Both the position numbers and the translations under genes were made by a program. A DNA stretch of 64,000 nucleotides, taken from positions 157,017,187 through 157,081,186 of the forward strand of contig JAUPFV010000001.1 of assembly GCA_036936605.1 (NCBI GenBank), read 5' to 3'. Below, in pieces: positions 49,037 through 60,047 of this stretch. How positions within the stretch are numbered: position 1 is the stretch's first letter; each line of letters opens with the position of its first letter. The DNA comes from Limnanthes douglasii subsp. nivea (lineage: Eukaryota > Streptophyta > Magnoliopsida > Brassicales > Limnanthaceae). The notes under the pieces were generated by a model. The model saw nothing but the letters and a program-made list of their open reading frames with translations, searched no databases and was not told where the DNA came from.

Positions 49037-49894
49037 ACCACTATCACCAATACAATAACAACGACCACCGCAACCACCAGTATCACAACGACAACTAGGA
49101 CAACAACGATAACCACCACCATCACCATTACCATTCACCACCACCACCATTACCATTCACCACCATCACAATATCCACCACCACCAACACTACCATCACA
49201 ATAACAACCACCACTACTACTACTACTACTACCACCACCACCACCACCACTACCACCACCATAATCACCACCACCACCATCACCACTACGACGACGACCA
49301 CCACCACCATCATCAGCAATATCACCACAACCACCACCAATACCAACACCACCATCACCATCACGGACACCAAAAACAGCACCACAACCGCCGTCGTTTT
49401 TTTACCACCACCACAAGCACAAGCACAACTACGAAAACCATGACAACCACCATTAACACTACCACCAATACAATCATGACAACAACCACGACAACCACCA
49501 CCATAACAACCACGACAACACCACCACTAACACTACCATCATCACCATCACCATCGTCGTCGCCACTATCACTACCAAACCACCATCAGCACTACGACCA
49601 CCATTATCACAACGACTAACATCATCACCATTACAGCCACTACCACAATGATGATGACGACCATCACAACCACCACTACGACCACCACAACAACCAGTAC
49701 GACCACCCGTACGAACACCACCATCACCATCACCCCCAACACTACCACGACAACCACGACAACCACCACCACCACTGCCACCATTACGACCATCACCATG
49801 ATAACCACCATTACCATTACCACCCACACCACCACCACCGCCACTACTACCACGACCACGATAACCACTACCACCACCACGACCACTACCACCA
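49037..49894. repeat. ACC/GGT triplet-rich low-complexity tract
   Basis: About 860 bp made almost only of ACC, ACA, ATC, ACT and ACG triplets on the plus strand (GGT-rich on the minus strand). It starts about 370 bp after the receptor kinase stop. Long open frames in several phases (poly-Thr on plus, poly-Val on minus) are artefacts of composition. It probably grew by slippage from a (CAC)n or (ACC)n core. 48671-49036 is the 3' flank of the kinase, with nothing else recognised. Confidence 0.92.
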
Positions 49895-50110
49895 TGTTAC
49901 TCTTATTGCAGAATATCGATAGTAAAATTAGGAATAACAATGATAAGATTGTTACTCTATCAGTCTATCAGGAATAGCAGTGATATGGCTACTACTACAT
50001 TAGGAATAAGAGTAATACAATTGTTATTCTATTAGGAATAAGAGTAATAAAATTTTCACTCTATTAGGATTAAGAATAATAAAACTGTTACTCTATTAAG
50101 AATTATAATA
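49895..50110. repeat. degenerate tandem repeat with TTACTCTATTAGGAATAAG units
   Basis: Five or so units of about 40 bp contain 'ttactcta', 'attaggaata' and 'agagtaata'. TTACTCTTATT and AATAAGAGTAA are reverse complements, so units can fold into hairpins. The block abuts the triplet tract directly. Confidence 0.7.
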
Positions 50111-51655
50111 ATAATAAATTGTTAGGTATTTCGATTAACCAAAATCAATCATGTTGTTCTTCTTTTATAAAAGAATTTCTTGAAGTTGTTTATATTAATG
50201 AAAATTCATTTTATTGGTCATTTAAATAAATCTTGGATGAAGTTCAACATACGAAACTCCACTACGATGAGTCTGGGTACTCTGAAGTAAAAAATAACAC
50301 CCAATAAATCATTTTTATCCAAAAGAATATTCAACGGTTAAGAACACATGTTAGAACAAATTTTGAATTATCCACCATCTGAGGTACAAAACAAATAATG
50401 AGCGTAGAAGCATATACAATATGTTTTATAAAAAAATATTGATGGAAAGATTAAAAAAATGAACCGCAAATTTAGTTGCATCTCCCTTTTTTGGTTTTCA
50501 TACGAACCATTCAACGTATGTAAAAACAATAAAAAAATGATCTTGATCGCGTCGGTAAAAAAACCTTTATTTCAGAGAACAACTCTTGCATCGCTTTCAT
50601 ATGCTTCAAGGATGAAAAATGCCACATTTTTTACGTCTAAAATCAGGATGTTAAAGAAGACATTTAAATGATATTAAGCGAGTTTTAAAAGAAGAATATA
50701 AGATAACTCACTTACGATATTTTATAGATGTTGGATCTTACTAGCACAACACATGATCCAACTTCTGAAAAATAAACGACTAGCTTCCACCCAAAGACGT
50801 GAGAACTCCGTATTTCATCAAACATTTTCAACAATACAATCATCTTGTATATACTCTCACATAAAAGTAGATATTATTTTAATACAAAATCGAAATTTTA
50901 ATTATTCGTCTAATGAAAAAAAAAACTAATTTCATCGATTAGTCGACACTCTACGTACATTGTATATCACAAAATCAATGTTTTATCAAACAATAATAAT
51001 AATAAAGATAAGTCATACCAAAAACAATTAGAGGATTTATGCCTACAAACACCAATCTCACAAATGATCTTGATTACATTGGTATTTCTATTAATCTTTA
51101 TCACATACGCAAATCGATCGAAATCTAAAAATTAATCGCAACCAATTAAAATAATCGTCTCTTTTTCTAAAGCTATAAAAAAACAATATAACAAATGTAA
51201 CCAGAAAAATCTAATCACATTTGATCCATATATATATATAAATACATAACTAAAAAATAAAATACTTTTCTTTTAATAATACTATCGGAATTTATAATAT
51301 CTTAAATCATACTATACTATAGATGAGAGTGAAAAAAAACATGTAACTTTAATATTAAATAATTTATATTAACGAGACAAATGTATATTTAAGTTTATAA
51401 ATTTGATTTATATTAGTATTTTTATAAAATTAAATGATTATTTATCGAGTCTTCACATTATATATAATTTCTTATTATAATATACATACCCACTTAATAT
51501 ATATATATATATATATAGTTACAAAACTATAATAGACATAAAATTATGAGTATAGAAAAAAAATTCAATCACATAAAATGAAACTAAAAAAAAATCAAAT
51601 TTTTAGATTTTTACTACCAGATTAAGGAAAACTAGGTCCAAAGGTCCAAAATCAA
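50111..51655. other. intergenic AT-rich stretch
   Basis: No gene supported. A 70-codon open stretch at 50459-50671 has no recognisable family. TA tract at about 51497-51517. Confidence 0.5.
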
Positions 51656-51662
51656 AGATTAC

Positions 51663-51695
51663 AATTTAAAATTTAAAATTTAAAATTTAAAATCT
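51663..51695. repeat. (TTTAAAA)4 microsatellite
   Basis: A 7-bp unit repeated about four times. It stands about 300 bp beyond the last LINE coding sequence and could be that element's 3' tail (A/T-rich simple repeat). Confidence 0.7.
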
Positions 51696-52001
51696 AAAAG
51701 TGCGGTCCTTTCACGATTGGCTCTAAACTTATCTTTTACCTTTTACCAACCAACAGTATCACTGAATCCCACCTGAGCCTGAACAAAACCTTCATCTTCT
51801 CCAGCTATAAACCACCACCAGAGCATCTTTGAAAACCAAACTATAGAACCAGAAACTGAAGCCGATGACAATTTCAAAACCAACAAAAAGTATCTTCGAT
51901 AGCATCGTGAATCAACCACGAGGGAGAATAGAACGGGTACGCATACCTTAGAGCATTATCTTTGACTGATTTCCAGCAGAAACCAGCACTACCAGGTAAT
52001 C

Positions 52002-52710
52002 TTAGTCTGATTCTTCAGTTCTTATATATCCAATGCTGAGGCTCTCCAGCAAAACAATAGCTTTTAGCTCGTTTGGACTACATTCAGAACAATAGTCTAG
52101 ATTCTTGCCTTTTTCCATAGAGTATTTAACTAGCCAATGTGCAACAACGCTTTGTTCTCGAAAAATATGTGTAAGAGATATTGTTGAATAGATTAGGCCT
52201 TTGCGACATCTAGCCAAAGGCTCCAAAAACCAGGGAGCATTACCTCCTAGGATGATTTAAGCAAGGATTCGGAAATCCATTTCAATCTCCAGAGAAATTA
52301 TACCTTTCTGCTTGCATAATATGAGTCCGTATAATAATGCTCTACTCTCAGCAATTAACGGACTTTGAAGCCCATAATTATTTCTAAATGAAGCAATAAT
52401 ATCTCCTTTTTATCCTTGATGATGACTCCTCCGCTAGCTTTTCCTTTGAAATTTTTGGCCCCGTGAGTGTTCAGCTTATACTTGGTTCTTTTTGGAAAGT
52501 TCCATTTAAGAGACAGATCAATCTAGGCTTCTTAAGATGGTAAACACATCCTAAGTGAATAGCAGCGTAACTATCCATTCCCCATACCTTTCTTTTAAGA
52601 AGATTTCCTTGGTCAAGCGCTGAAAGATATCGTAGAGCAAACTCAATCATAGACTTTAATGTAGTGGAAGTACCCTTATGTCTTTTTGAGTTTCTAGCAG
52701 ACCAAATCAC
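52002..52710 (-). pseudogene. LINE ORF2 C-terminal region with RNase H
   Basis: 52710-52471 starts MIWSARNSKRHKGTSTT (the end of the zf-RVT neighbourhood), followed by a degraded RNase H (KNFKGKASGGVIIKD near 52450). The last piece, 52226-52002, includes IFREQSVVAHWLVKYSM, the usual C-terminal helix of this RNase H. Confidence 0.68.
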
Positions 52711-53192
52711 CCAAGTAATTATTATAGGAATGATAGTTCTAATATGAGTATTTTTTGTAGTTGATCAAAATCAGTTCCTCAACAGATAGGTGTAAGTCAC
52801 ATTTCTGTTCATTATTATTTTGAAAAAGCCATCAAAATATGACCAAGTCTCCCAAGATTTTGAGCATTCAACAAAGGCATGATTGATTGATTCTGTGTTA
52901 GGGAAATGCTGGCATTTTGAGGCCAATTGAAAAGTTTTCCTATGCAACACAATATCAATAGGAAGCCATTGCCGAATGACTTTCCACGTTAAAAAACAAC
53001 ACTTTTTGGGACTACTGTTGTTCTATATCTTCTTGTAGAGATTAAATTTATTGCATTTGTTTCTGCAGAATACCCATGTATATTTTGTAGAGAAATCTCC
53101 AGAGGTTGAGAGAGCCCATTTGATGTTATCTTTGTTGTTAGAAATGGTGATGTTGCTTATCTTCTAAATCGTAGCACTAGAGAAGGGGTTTC

Positions 53193-53773
53193 TCAGACCT
53201 TTAAATCGCATCCTCCATTAACCCAGTAAGTATTTACCTTTTTAGGGATATACCAATTTCTCTCAGGTATTGAGTCGAGATTAATAAATGGCTTTGTTGT
53301 ACACCATCTCTCAACCCAGAACTCCATGTTCCATTCAACCAGTTGCCAATATATCATCTTTTCTGCTTCATCTCCTATCTTTAGCATTCTATCCCAAACA
53401 TTAGACCTTTTGCAGATTTTAGAAGCAGTTAAAGGATAAAAATTAGAGCAATATATAGACTTCATTAACCTTGAGCATAGTGATTGCTGCTTCTTGAGAT
53501 TAAACCACATCTTATAGGAGAATTGTTTTTGAATGTCTTCCATTTTCTGATGTTTAAACCTCTCTCATCGTAAGGCTTGCATATCTTTGACCAAGAAGCC
53601 CAATAGATCACTTTACTGTCTTCTTTAGCTCCCAATAAGAACCTTTTTACAGAAGGTTTCAATTCTTTGAATGGTTGATTTAGGAATAAAAGAAGATTGC
53701 ATAGTGTAAATAGGAATGATGTTGAAAACACTTTGCACCAGAACCAGCCTTCCACCGAAAGAAAGACAAACAT
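53193..53773 (-). pseudogene. LINE ORF2 connection and zf-RVT region
   Basis: Two overlapping open stretches (53773-53465 and 53543-53193) with KVIYWASWSKICKPYDERGL, then NLKKQQSLCSRLMKSIYC, SNVWDRMLKIGDE and WVERWC. These blocks are typical of the region after RT in plant LINEs. A frameshift lies between them. Confidence 0.72.
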
Positions 53774-53999
53774 TATCCCACTAAAGTATCTTTGATCTTA
53801 TCTTACCCACCAGATCATCATAGTTAGCATTCTTATTGTTATTACTGATAGTAACCCCCAAGTGCTTCGTAGGCAAATAGCTCAGCTTAAAACCCAGCTT
53901 TTGTTCCAGCTTGATAACTCTGTTTCTTGTTATCTTTGAGAAAGTGAATTTTTTTTATTTGTATTTGTTTATCTCTTGCCCAGAAATGTCATTCTACTA

Positions 54000-54760
54000 G
54001 TTAATAAAGCTTTGAATTTTCTTAACGGATGCAGAATAACCATTGCAGAAGATAGTAAGATCATATACAAAGGCCAAACAAGGTACATTCTATCCACCTC
54101 TTTTTATGTATTTAATAGCAGGTTGTTGAGTAGTGAGACTTTTTAGTCCCCTGATCAAGTACTCTTCAGCAATTATAAATAGGCTAGGAGATAAAGGATC
54201 TCATTGCCTTAAACCCCTTGTTGATTTGAAGTAACCCTTCAACTCACCATTTACTATGATAGAGATTTGATCATTATTGATACTCTTCTCTATTAAACCC
54301 AAGAAAGTCTCACCAAAGTCAAAATCTGCCAGGACCTTTAGTAAAAACTTGTGAGAAAGCTTGTCAATTTTTTTAGAGATATCCACCTTCAACATAAGAT
54401 TACCCCCTCTAGTTTTACAGTTAAGATCATAGCAAAGCTCTTTCGTGATTAAAATTTTATCGTGAATACTCATTTCCTTTACAAATGCAGCTTGCTCTTC
54501 TGACATAATGCTAGGTAGAAACTCAGAGATTCTTTGATTTATTACCTTGGAGACAATTCTGCTGAAGTGATTAGGCATATTGAAGTGACATGTACACCAG
54601 TAGGAATAGAATAGCCTTTAAAGATGTCTATAAAAACTGCACAAATATCAACATTGATGATCTCTGAGCAAGATTTAAAAAGAGCCTATTTAAGCCATCT
54701 CGACCTACTGTTAATCTCTTCATCTTTAGCTATAGCCATACGAATGTTATTTTGATCATT
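54000..54760 (-). pseudogene. LINE ORF2 reverse transcriptase domain
   Basis: The open stretch 54578-54201 carries PNHFSRIVSKVINQRI, SEEQAAFV and GGNLMLKVDISKKID. It stops at a TGA inside GLRQ-DPLSPSLF, where Gly is expected. The catalytic (F/Y)xDD motif reads FVYDL near 54075, so the first Asp is replaced by Tyr. 54760-55330 is the poorly preserved linker between endonuclease and RT. Confidence 0.78.
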
Positions 54761-55337
54761 GGAAACCAGATTAGGAATTAATTCCATAATATCATAATTA
54801 TCATTAGGAATGTTATCATCAGATAGAATATTTTTGAAGTATCTCTGAGCAGAGACCCCAATCATGTCCTTGTCATCAATCCAAGCGGTGTCATCATGAA
54901 TACGATAGATCTAGTTTCTTTTTCTTCTTTTTTCACAAAGATGTGAAAGAACTCAGTATTCTTATCCCTATCCCTTAACCACTTGGAGTGAGACTTTTGC
55001 CTACATAAACTTTCTTCTCTTGCTAACAGCTTTAAGTGAGTGTCTTTTGATTTTTCAACGAGAATTCTGTCATTTGAATAGTTGGATCTTTGAAATTACT
55101 TTCTCTATATTGAATTTCATCTTCAATTTGATTTATAGAGTTAAAGAATTTCCCAATTTTGTTTTGTTCCAGCTCTTCAAGTCCATCTTCAGTCTTTTCA
55201 TTTCCCCCAGAATTATTGATAGAGTTTCCCTTGAATGTCCTTAGTCCAGCTCCTCTTTACCATATACAAAATCCTCTGATGTCTTATCCACATGTTCATG
55301 AATATTATTGCAGGCTTCATTTAGCCTTTATTACCAT

Positions 55338-56009
55338 TCAAGGAGATGATAATAGGACTATGATCTGAGCATGTCCTCGCGAGAGGTTTAACATAAGAGT
55401 TTCAAAATATTTGGACCATGCATTATTATATAACACTCTATCAAGCCTCTTCCACGTCCTTCCATTAGACCAAGTAAATTTTGATCCTATGAAACCTGCA
55501 TCAATCAAGTGACAGTCAAGAATAATATTGTTGAAATCTTCCATGCTTCTTCTGCAGATTGTGGAGCAAGCAATCTGTTCTTCAGGCTTCAAAATTGCAT
55601 TGAAGTCCTCCATTAGCAACCATTCCTTTGTGTTATCATCAACAGCCCTTAAGATATCCCATAAGTGAGTTCTTTCATCCCTCTTGCATTTCCCATACAC
55701 AACCGAAACTCTGAAGCTTTAATAATGATGTTGATGTTTTATATTAAGAAGAAGCATTTTATCATCATTTAATAAATTTTCCACTTCATAGTTAGCATCC
55801 CACATAACCCAAATCTTGTTGTTTCTGTTACTAGCATACCCCGCAAAGCCTAGCTTAATAGAAAATTTAGAAAGATTAGAGCTAGAAATTAATGGCTCAT
55901 ATAAAGCCAAGAAAGAAATCATTTTAGATTTCTTTATATGCTTCAATCTTCTAAGAGATTCATTGTTTCTGATTCCTCTCACATTCCAGCTTAAAATAGA
56001 TATAGTCAT
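55338..56009 (-). pseudogene. LINE ORF2 endonuclease domain
   Basis: Begins MTISILSWNVRGIRN (exonuclease-endonuclease-phosphatase fold). Then EDFNAIL (the usual GDFN, with Gly changed to Glu), DAGFIGSKFTWSNGR and KRLDRVLYN. The SDH motif is present only after a one-base shift near 55380. A stop separates 56009-55719 from 55700-55338. Confidence 0.8.
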
Positions 56010-56369
56010 TTGGAATGTGGAGGAAAGGGTTTAGTATGCCCTTTCAGCTACAAAATTTTGTTAGAGAAAGATCCTTTGGCCTTCCAGCTTTTTGATCTTT
56101 TGATTTTTTTTCTTGTCAAGATTTTTTATCTCTTTTTTCGTTTCAATGAGCTTTAGTTTAGGGGAGTTGGGCAAGCTATCTATCTTATCTTGTAAACGAG
56201 ATTTGCTTTAAATATTCTTTGTTTTAGTTTTCGTAATAGTGAAGCATAGCTTCATTATCAATAGCCTGGAGAGCCTCAATAATCTCAGTATTTTTTACTT
56301 CATTGTTAGGATTAATAGAAGAATTCCTTTCAGATGTGGAAAGGCAAATGTTGTTGGTCGATTCTTCTG

Positions 56370-57576
56370 TGATAGTGATCATTTCTCTAGGCTTGGATGA
56401 ATTTGTTTCTCTTGTGGGGTGATGTTTGAATCAATATTTTGGTCTTTTTGCACAGAATCCTGTCTTTTATCAGCTTTAATCACTAGAGATTTCATTTTGG
56501 GATTTCTGGTTGTATTTGTTTGGTTTCCTTCCTGTTTAGAATTATCATTTCCATGAGTTCCTTTGCTAAAAACCTTGATTTTCTTGCAGTCTTTTATAAT
56601 TTTTTGTTTCATGTACCAGGTGTGAGCATTTTTTGTAGTAAGATGGTAAGCTAATGTATCTGATATCTTGCCAATATCCCCAAAACTGATCCAAATTCTT
56701 CTTATAGATTCCTTTGAGACATCCAATTCAACCCACAATTTGCAGCAGTTGTGCCTCATACGTTTACTATCTGGAACCCATACTGCAAGGTTAGTATCGA
56801 TTGCATTGCCTATGATCATGACTGTTTCCTCATGATACATGTACTCTGGCATGTTTGGTAAAGATAACCAAACATGTGTTATACTGCATTCAATATCAGT
56901 TTTGAAATGCGACACCCACTTCAATAATCTCATGGTCTTTGATTCCACAGTCCAAACGTTTCTCTTCCAAAAAAAATTCACATCTTCTTTGTTGTTGAAT
57001 TCGATTAGTATGTGTCTGTAATCCCGGTGAGCTAAGTTGTATCCACTAGGAAATTTAAAGGTGTCCAAGAACGATCTGATAACATCATTTGAAGGTTTCC
57101 AGGTTGTGAATTTACCAATCAGAGTCTGTTTTGAGTTTTCTTCCAGTTCTTCTTATCTCTGCTATCAAATCTAATGCTGAGATGATTCTCTGTTTTGATG
57201 ATTACTGGTTGATCAATAATATTTACATCTTTCTTCTTTTTGAATATATCGACGATAGATGTTCTGTATTTAGTTTTATCTTTTTCTTGTTGATTCTTCA
57301 TGTGAGCTTCTTCAAACGTAGGATTATTTATCACTTTGTTTACTCTGTTTGAAATCAGAGAGAACTGGTCAGAGCTTTGTTGTTTGTTCAGAGCAAAAGA
57401 CTCTGTTTTCCTGATTGGCAATGCATGAAAGTTTGTTTGTTCAGAGCAAAAGACTCTGTTTTCCTGATTGGCAATGCATGAAAGTCAGAAGAGTCTGAAG
57501 AATCAGAATCAGAACTTGAAATCTCATACATAGGATCAATGTTGTTGTAGATTCGTGATGATATGTCTCTCTCCAT
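56370..57576 (-). pseudogene. LINE ORF1 (DUF4283-type RNA-binding protein)
   Basis: Starts MERDISSRIYNNIDPMYEIS at 57576, followed by a Ser/Asp-rich stretch. A perfect 53-bp tandem duplication (57383-57435 and 57436-57488) shifts the frame; without it the frame would continue. Another single-base shift lies near 57120. From 57068 a 229-codon open stretch carries the DUF4283-like region (HRDYRHILIEFNNKEDVNFF, LLKWVSHF, VWLSLPNMPEY) and a Lys-rich C-terminus. In intact relatives ORF1 is a nucleic-acid chaperone that binds the element RNA. Confidence 0.78.
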
Positions 57577-57700
57577 GAATAAATCAAAGATAAAAACGCT
57601 AGAAGGCTTGGTGAACCACCATTGATAAAAAAAACCAAAAATGAAAACCCGATCTTTTACCTTCTTATAAAGAATCAAAATCATTTTCATATGGTCAGTA

Positions 57701-58648
57701 ACCAAATCAAACTAAAGTTATCCTTTTAATCCATTTTAATAAAAATCAATTTGATTTCGGTTACAAAATACCGAATCAAAATTTATTTTGGTTCGATTTT
57801 GATTTAGTCTATTAAATATTGAAACCAAATTAGCCGAATTAAAACTAGAATATTAGTTTTCATTATTAAACTGGATTTTTATGGACCACCAACCATAAAT
57901 ATCTTCTCTATTTTATTAAAATTCAATGTTTTAATATTTAATTTTATTAAAAACCATAAGAGCTGATACATCAATTGTCTTTTCATCACTCACGTTTAGA
58001 AATATTAGCATATAACATTTTTGGTTATCTTTTCTTATATGACAAATTAAATAAAAAAGTGTAATTTGAATAACATCTGTTTACTTGTGACATGTATTCA
58101 AATTCACTTTGTCTTGATGTGTTGCTACCAATTGGGTTTATTCTTTGTTCGGGAACTGTCTCATGAAAAATATATCATTTTAATAGCAGTATTTTTTATA
58201 TAAAAAAATTCTTCTATTATATAGATGAAAATTTATTACGGTGTCCTTAACAAATTAGACTTCTTTAAGATGATATGAAGATTTTCTCATATTACCTTCA
58301 ATTATTAAATATAAAACCCATAATCTCTCATTCATCTTTTTGTATTTTCCCACTCAAGTAAAATCAAATTTAACATTATCTATACTCGCACAAATTTATA
58401 CACAGTAAATACCATTGATCAAAAGAAGAACCCTCCATTAAAGACATACAGGTCGATCTAAAAATTAATTAATCAAACGAAAATATTTTGAAATCTTTAA
58501 AATAGAATAAAGTAGAAAGAATACTGGGTGGGGTAGCTATCAAAAGATAGAAAAAAATCTCTCCTCCAAAATTCAAAGACAGAGGATGAGTCTGAAACAA
58601 ATCTGAAGAACAATCGTTTTTAGATTGTCTTTTTAATCTATATCGAAG
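57701..58648. other. intergenic AT-rich stretch
   Basis: No feature recognised. 57730-57860 is rich in 'aaccaaat' and 'ttcggtt' words, suggesting an old low-complexity element. Confidence 0.4.
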
Positions 58649-59760
58649 ATGGAGAAATTACCATGTTTCTCTACTATCTACAAAATCGCTACCCAATATG
58701 AATCGTTTCCTCTGTTTACCGGAAACAAGGAACAGAATGCAACTCTGAGATTTTTAAAAAAAATTCCAGATAGAAGAGTCAATCGAGCATTTGAGAATTA
58801 TGTTTCCAGAACTACTAGTGGTCACATGCAAGAAATAAAGTTTTTTGCTGATACTTTGAAACCAAAGATGGAAGGAATAACTCATCAAAAAATTGTTGTC
58901 ACCCAAGAACAAGACACGATGAGGATTAGTTTTGCAGAAAAGGAAACTAGGGCGGTTATTGGTCTGGTTCGATCTGGGTTTTGACGGAACTGAACCGGAC
59001 TATACCGTTAAGCTTTCGGTTCTAATTTTTGGAACCGGACCGAACCGTTAAGCTTTCGGTTCGGTCCGGTCCGATTCGGTTCGGTTCGAGTTCGGTTCGG
59101 TCCGAGTACGATCCTTTCCCGTTTCAGTTCGGTTCGTTAACAGTCCGGTTTTGGTCTGGTTCGGTCCACTTAAAAAAATTAAATCCAATTAAAATTTGAT
59201 TTTTAATTTTTTTTATTGAACTAAATGATATAAAAACTAAAGTTTTTAAATTAATCTTTTGATTTTGTTAAAAAAATGGTAATTAACTATTAATTTTGGT
59301 ACTATAATTTATAAAAGAATAAATAATAATAATAAATAATCGGTACTAAAGGTTTTATTGGTCCGATTTCTTATCGGTTCTAGCGGTTTATTGGTTCTAT
59401 CGGTTCGATTCCGTATCGGTTCTATTGGTTTATCGATTCGATTCCATATCGGTCATATCGGTTTATCGGTTCGGTTCCTAACCGGTTTTTTGTTTCGGTT
59501 TCTTATCGATTTTCGGTTTTTAGAATAGAACCGCAAACGAAACCGTTAAGATTCGGTCTGGTTCTCGGTCCGATCCTTATTAGTTCGGTCCCGGTCCGGT
59601 TCTCGGTTCTGGAGAACCGTTGACAGCCATAGTCCAAACGGAAATAAGATTTAGAGTTAGCGACGATAATGTTGGCTCGAGTACACCTAAAATGATTTCG
59701 ATCGACTTGGTTGATTTTGCCCTATCCGAACATATGAAAGACTTAGTTTTGAAAATGTAA
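58649..59760 (+). pseudogene. small unrecognised gene or gene fragment, interrupted by a DNA element
   Basis: An ATG at 58649 begins a frame (MEKLPCFSTIYKIATQYESF, PDRRVNRAFENYV, KFFADTLKPKMEG) that runs into a CGGTT-rich element at 58948. Beyond the element, 59640-59760 reads IRFRVSDDNVG, then IDLVDFALSEHMKDLVLKM and TAA. Joining 58947 to 59640 gives exactly 140 codons with no stop. As it stands the frame ends at a TGA inside the element (58982-58984). I do not recognise the family; it may be a piece of a larger gene. The in-frame closure supports that it was once coding. Confidence 0.5.
58948..59631. mobile_element. CGGTT-rich hAT-like non-autonomous element
   Basis: 684 bp. The left end TAGGGCGGTTATTGG and the reverse complement of the right end, TATGGCTGTCAACGG, match at about 8 of 15 bases, like hAT termini. 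The 8-bp flanks are AAGGAAAC (58940-58947) and GTCCAAAC (59632-59639), a half-decayed target duplication of hAT size. The outer thirds are dense in CGGTT / AACCG words in both orientations; the middle is AT-rich. No transposase. Confidence 0.5.
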
Positions 59761-59833
59761 ACAATTAATGATAATAAAAATTAAGTAATAAAAAAATATC
59801 ATTCATATGCTTTAATAATACATGCATTTAATG

Positions 59834-60032
59834 CCCCCAATAGGATAGCCGAGTTGGTTAAGTAAGATATGCTTGTGACCAAATGTCATGAGTTCGAGTC
59901 TTTTTACATACGTTTTTTTGGCTGAGCCTGGCATCTTGTGTGGCGTTAGTGTGCAGGATATAGCGTCAGACTGAGGGTTTACTCTGTGTGCACTAATTGC
60001 ACTCTGAATAGCCGAAAAATATTTAAAAAAAA
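59834..60032 (+). mobile_element. tRNA-derived SINE, copy 2
   Basis: A 199-bp element with A-box-like 'tagccgagttggtt', B-box-like 'gagttcgagtc', an 'aggatatagcgtcagactga' block and an A-rich tail. Flanks 59819-59833 (tacatgcatttaatg) and 60033-60047 (tacttgcatttcatt) match at 12 of 15 bases, the target duplication expected from LINE-driven insertion. Homologous to 29553-29745. Confidence 0.82.
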
Positions 60033-60047
60033 TACTTGCATTTCATT

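Larger units (their letters stand above)
51700..57700 (-). mobile_element. LINE (L1-type non-LTR retrotransposon), near full length, decayed
   Basis: On the minus strand: ORF1 (about 57576-56370), endonuclease from 56009, reverse transcriptase (54700-54000), zf-RVT region (53550-53100) and RNase H with its end near 52002. That is the order of plant L1 LINEs. Both coding regions contain many stops and shifts. No target duplications were found, so the ends are approximate; a TTTAAAA-type tail at 51663-51695 is a candidate 3' end. Confidence 0.82.

Noticed and set aside
49128..49977. Several long open frames of Val-, Gly- or Thr-rich composition
   Set aside because: Produced by the ACC/GGT triplet tract; open in many frames at once and of near-monotonous composition.
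51663..51695. Interstitial telomere repeat
   Set aside because: The unit is TTTAAAA, not TTTAGGG.
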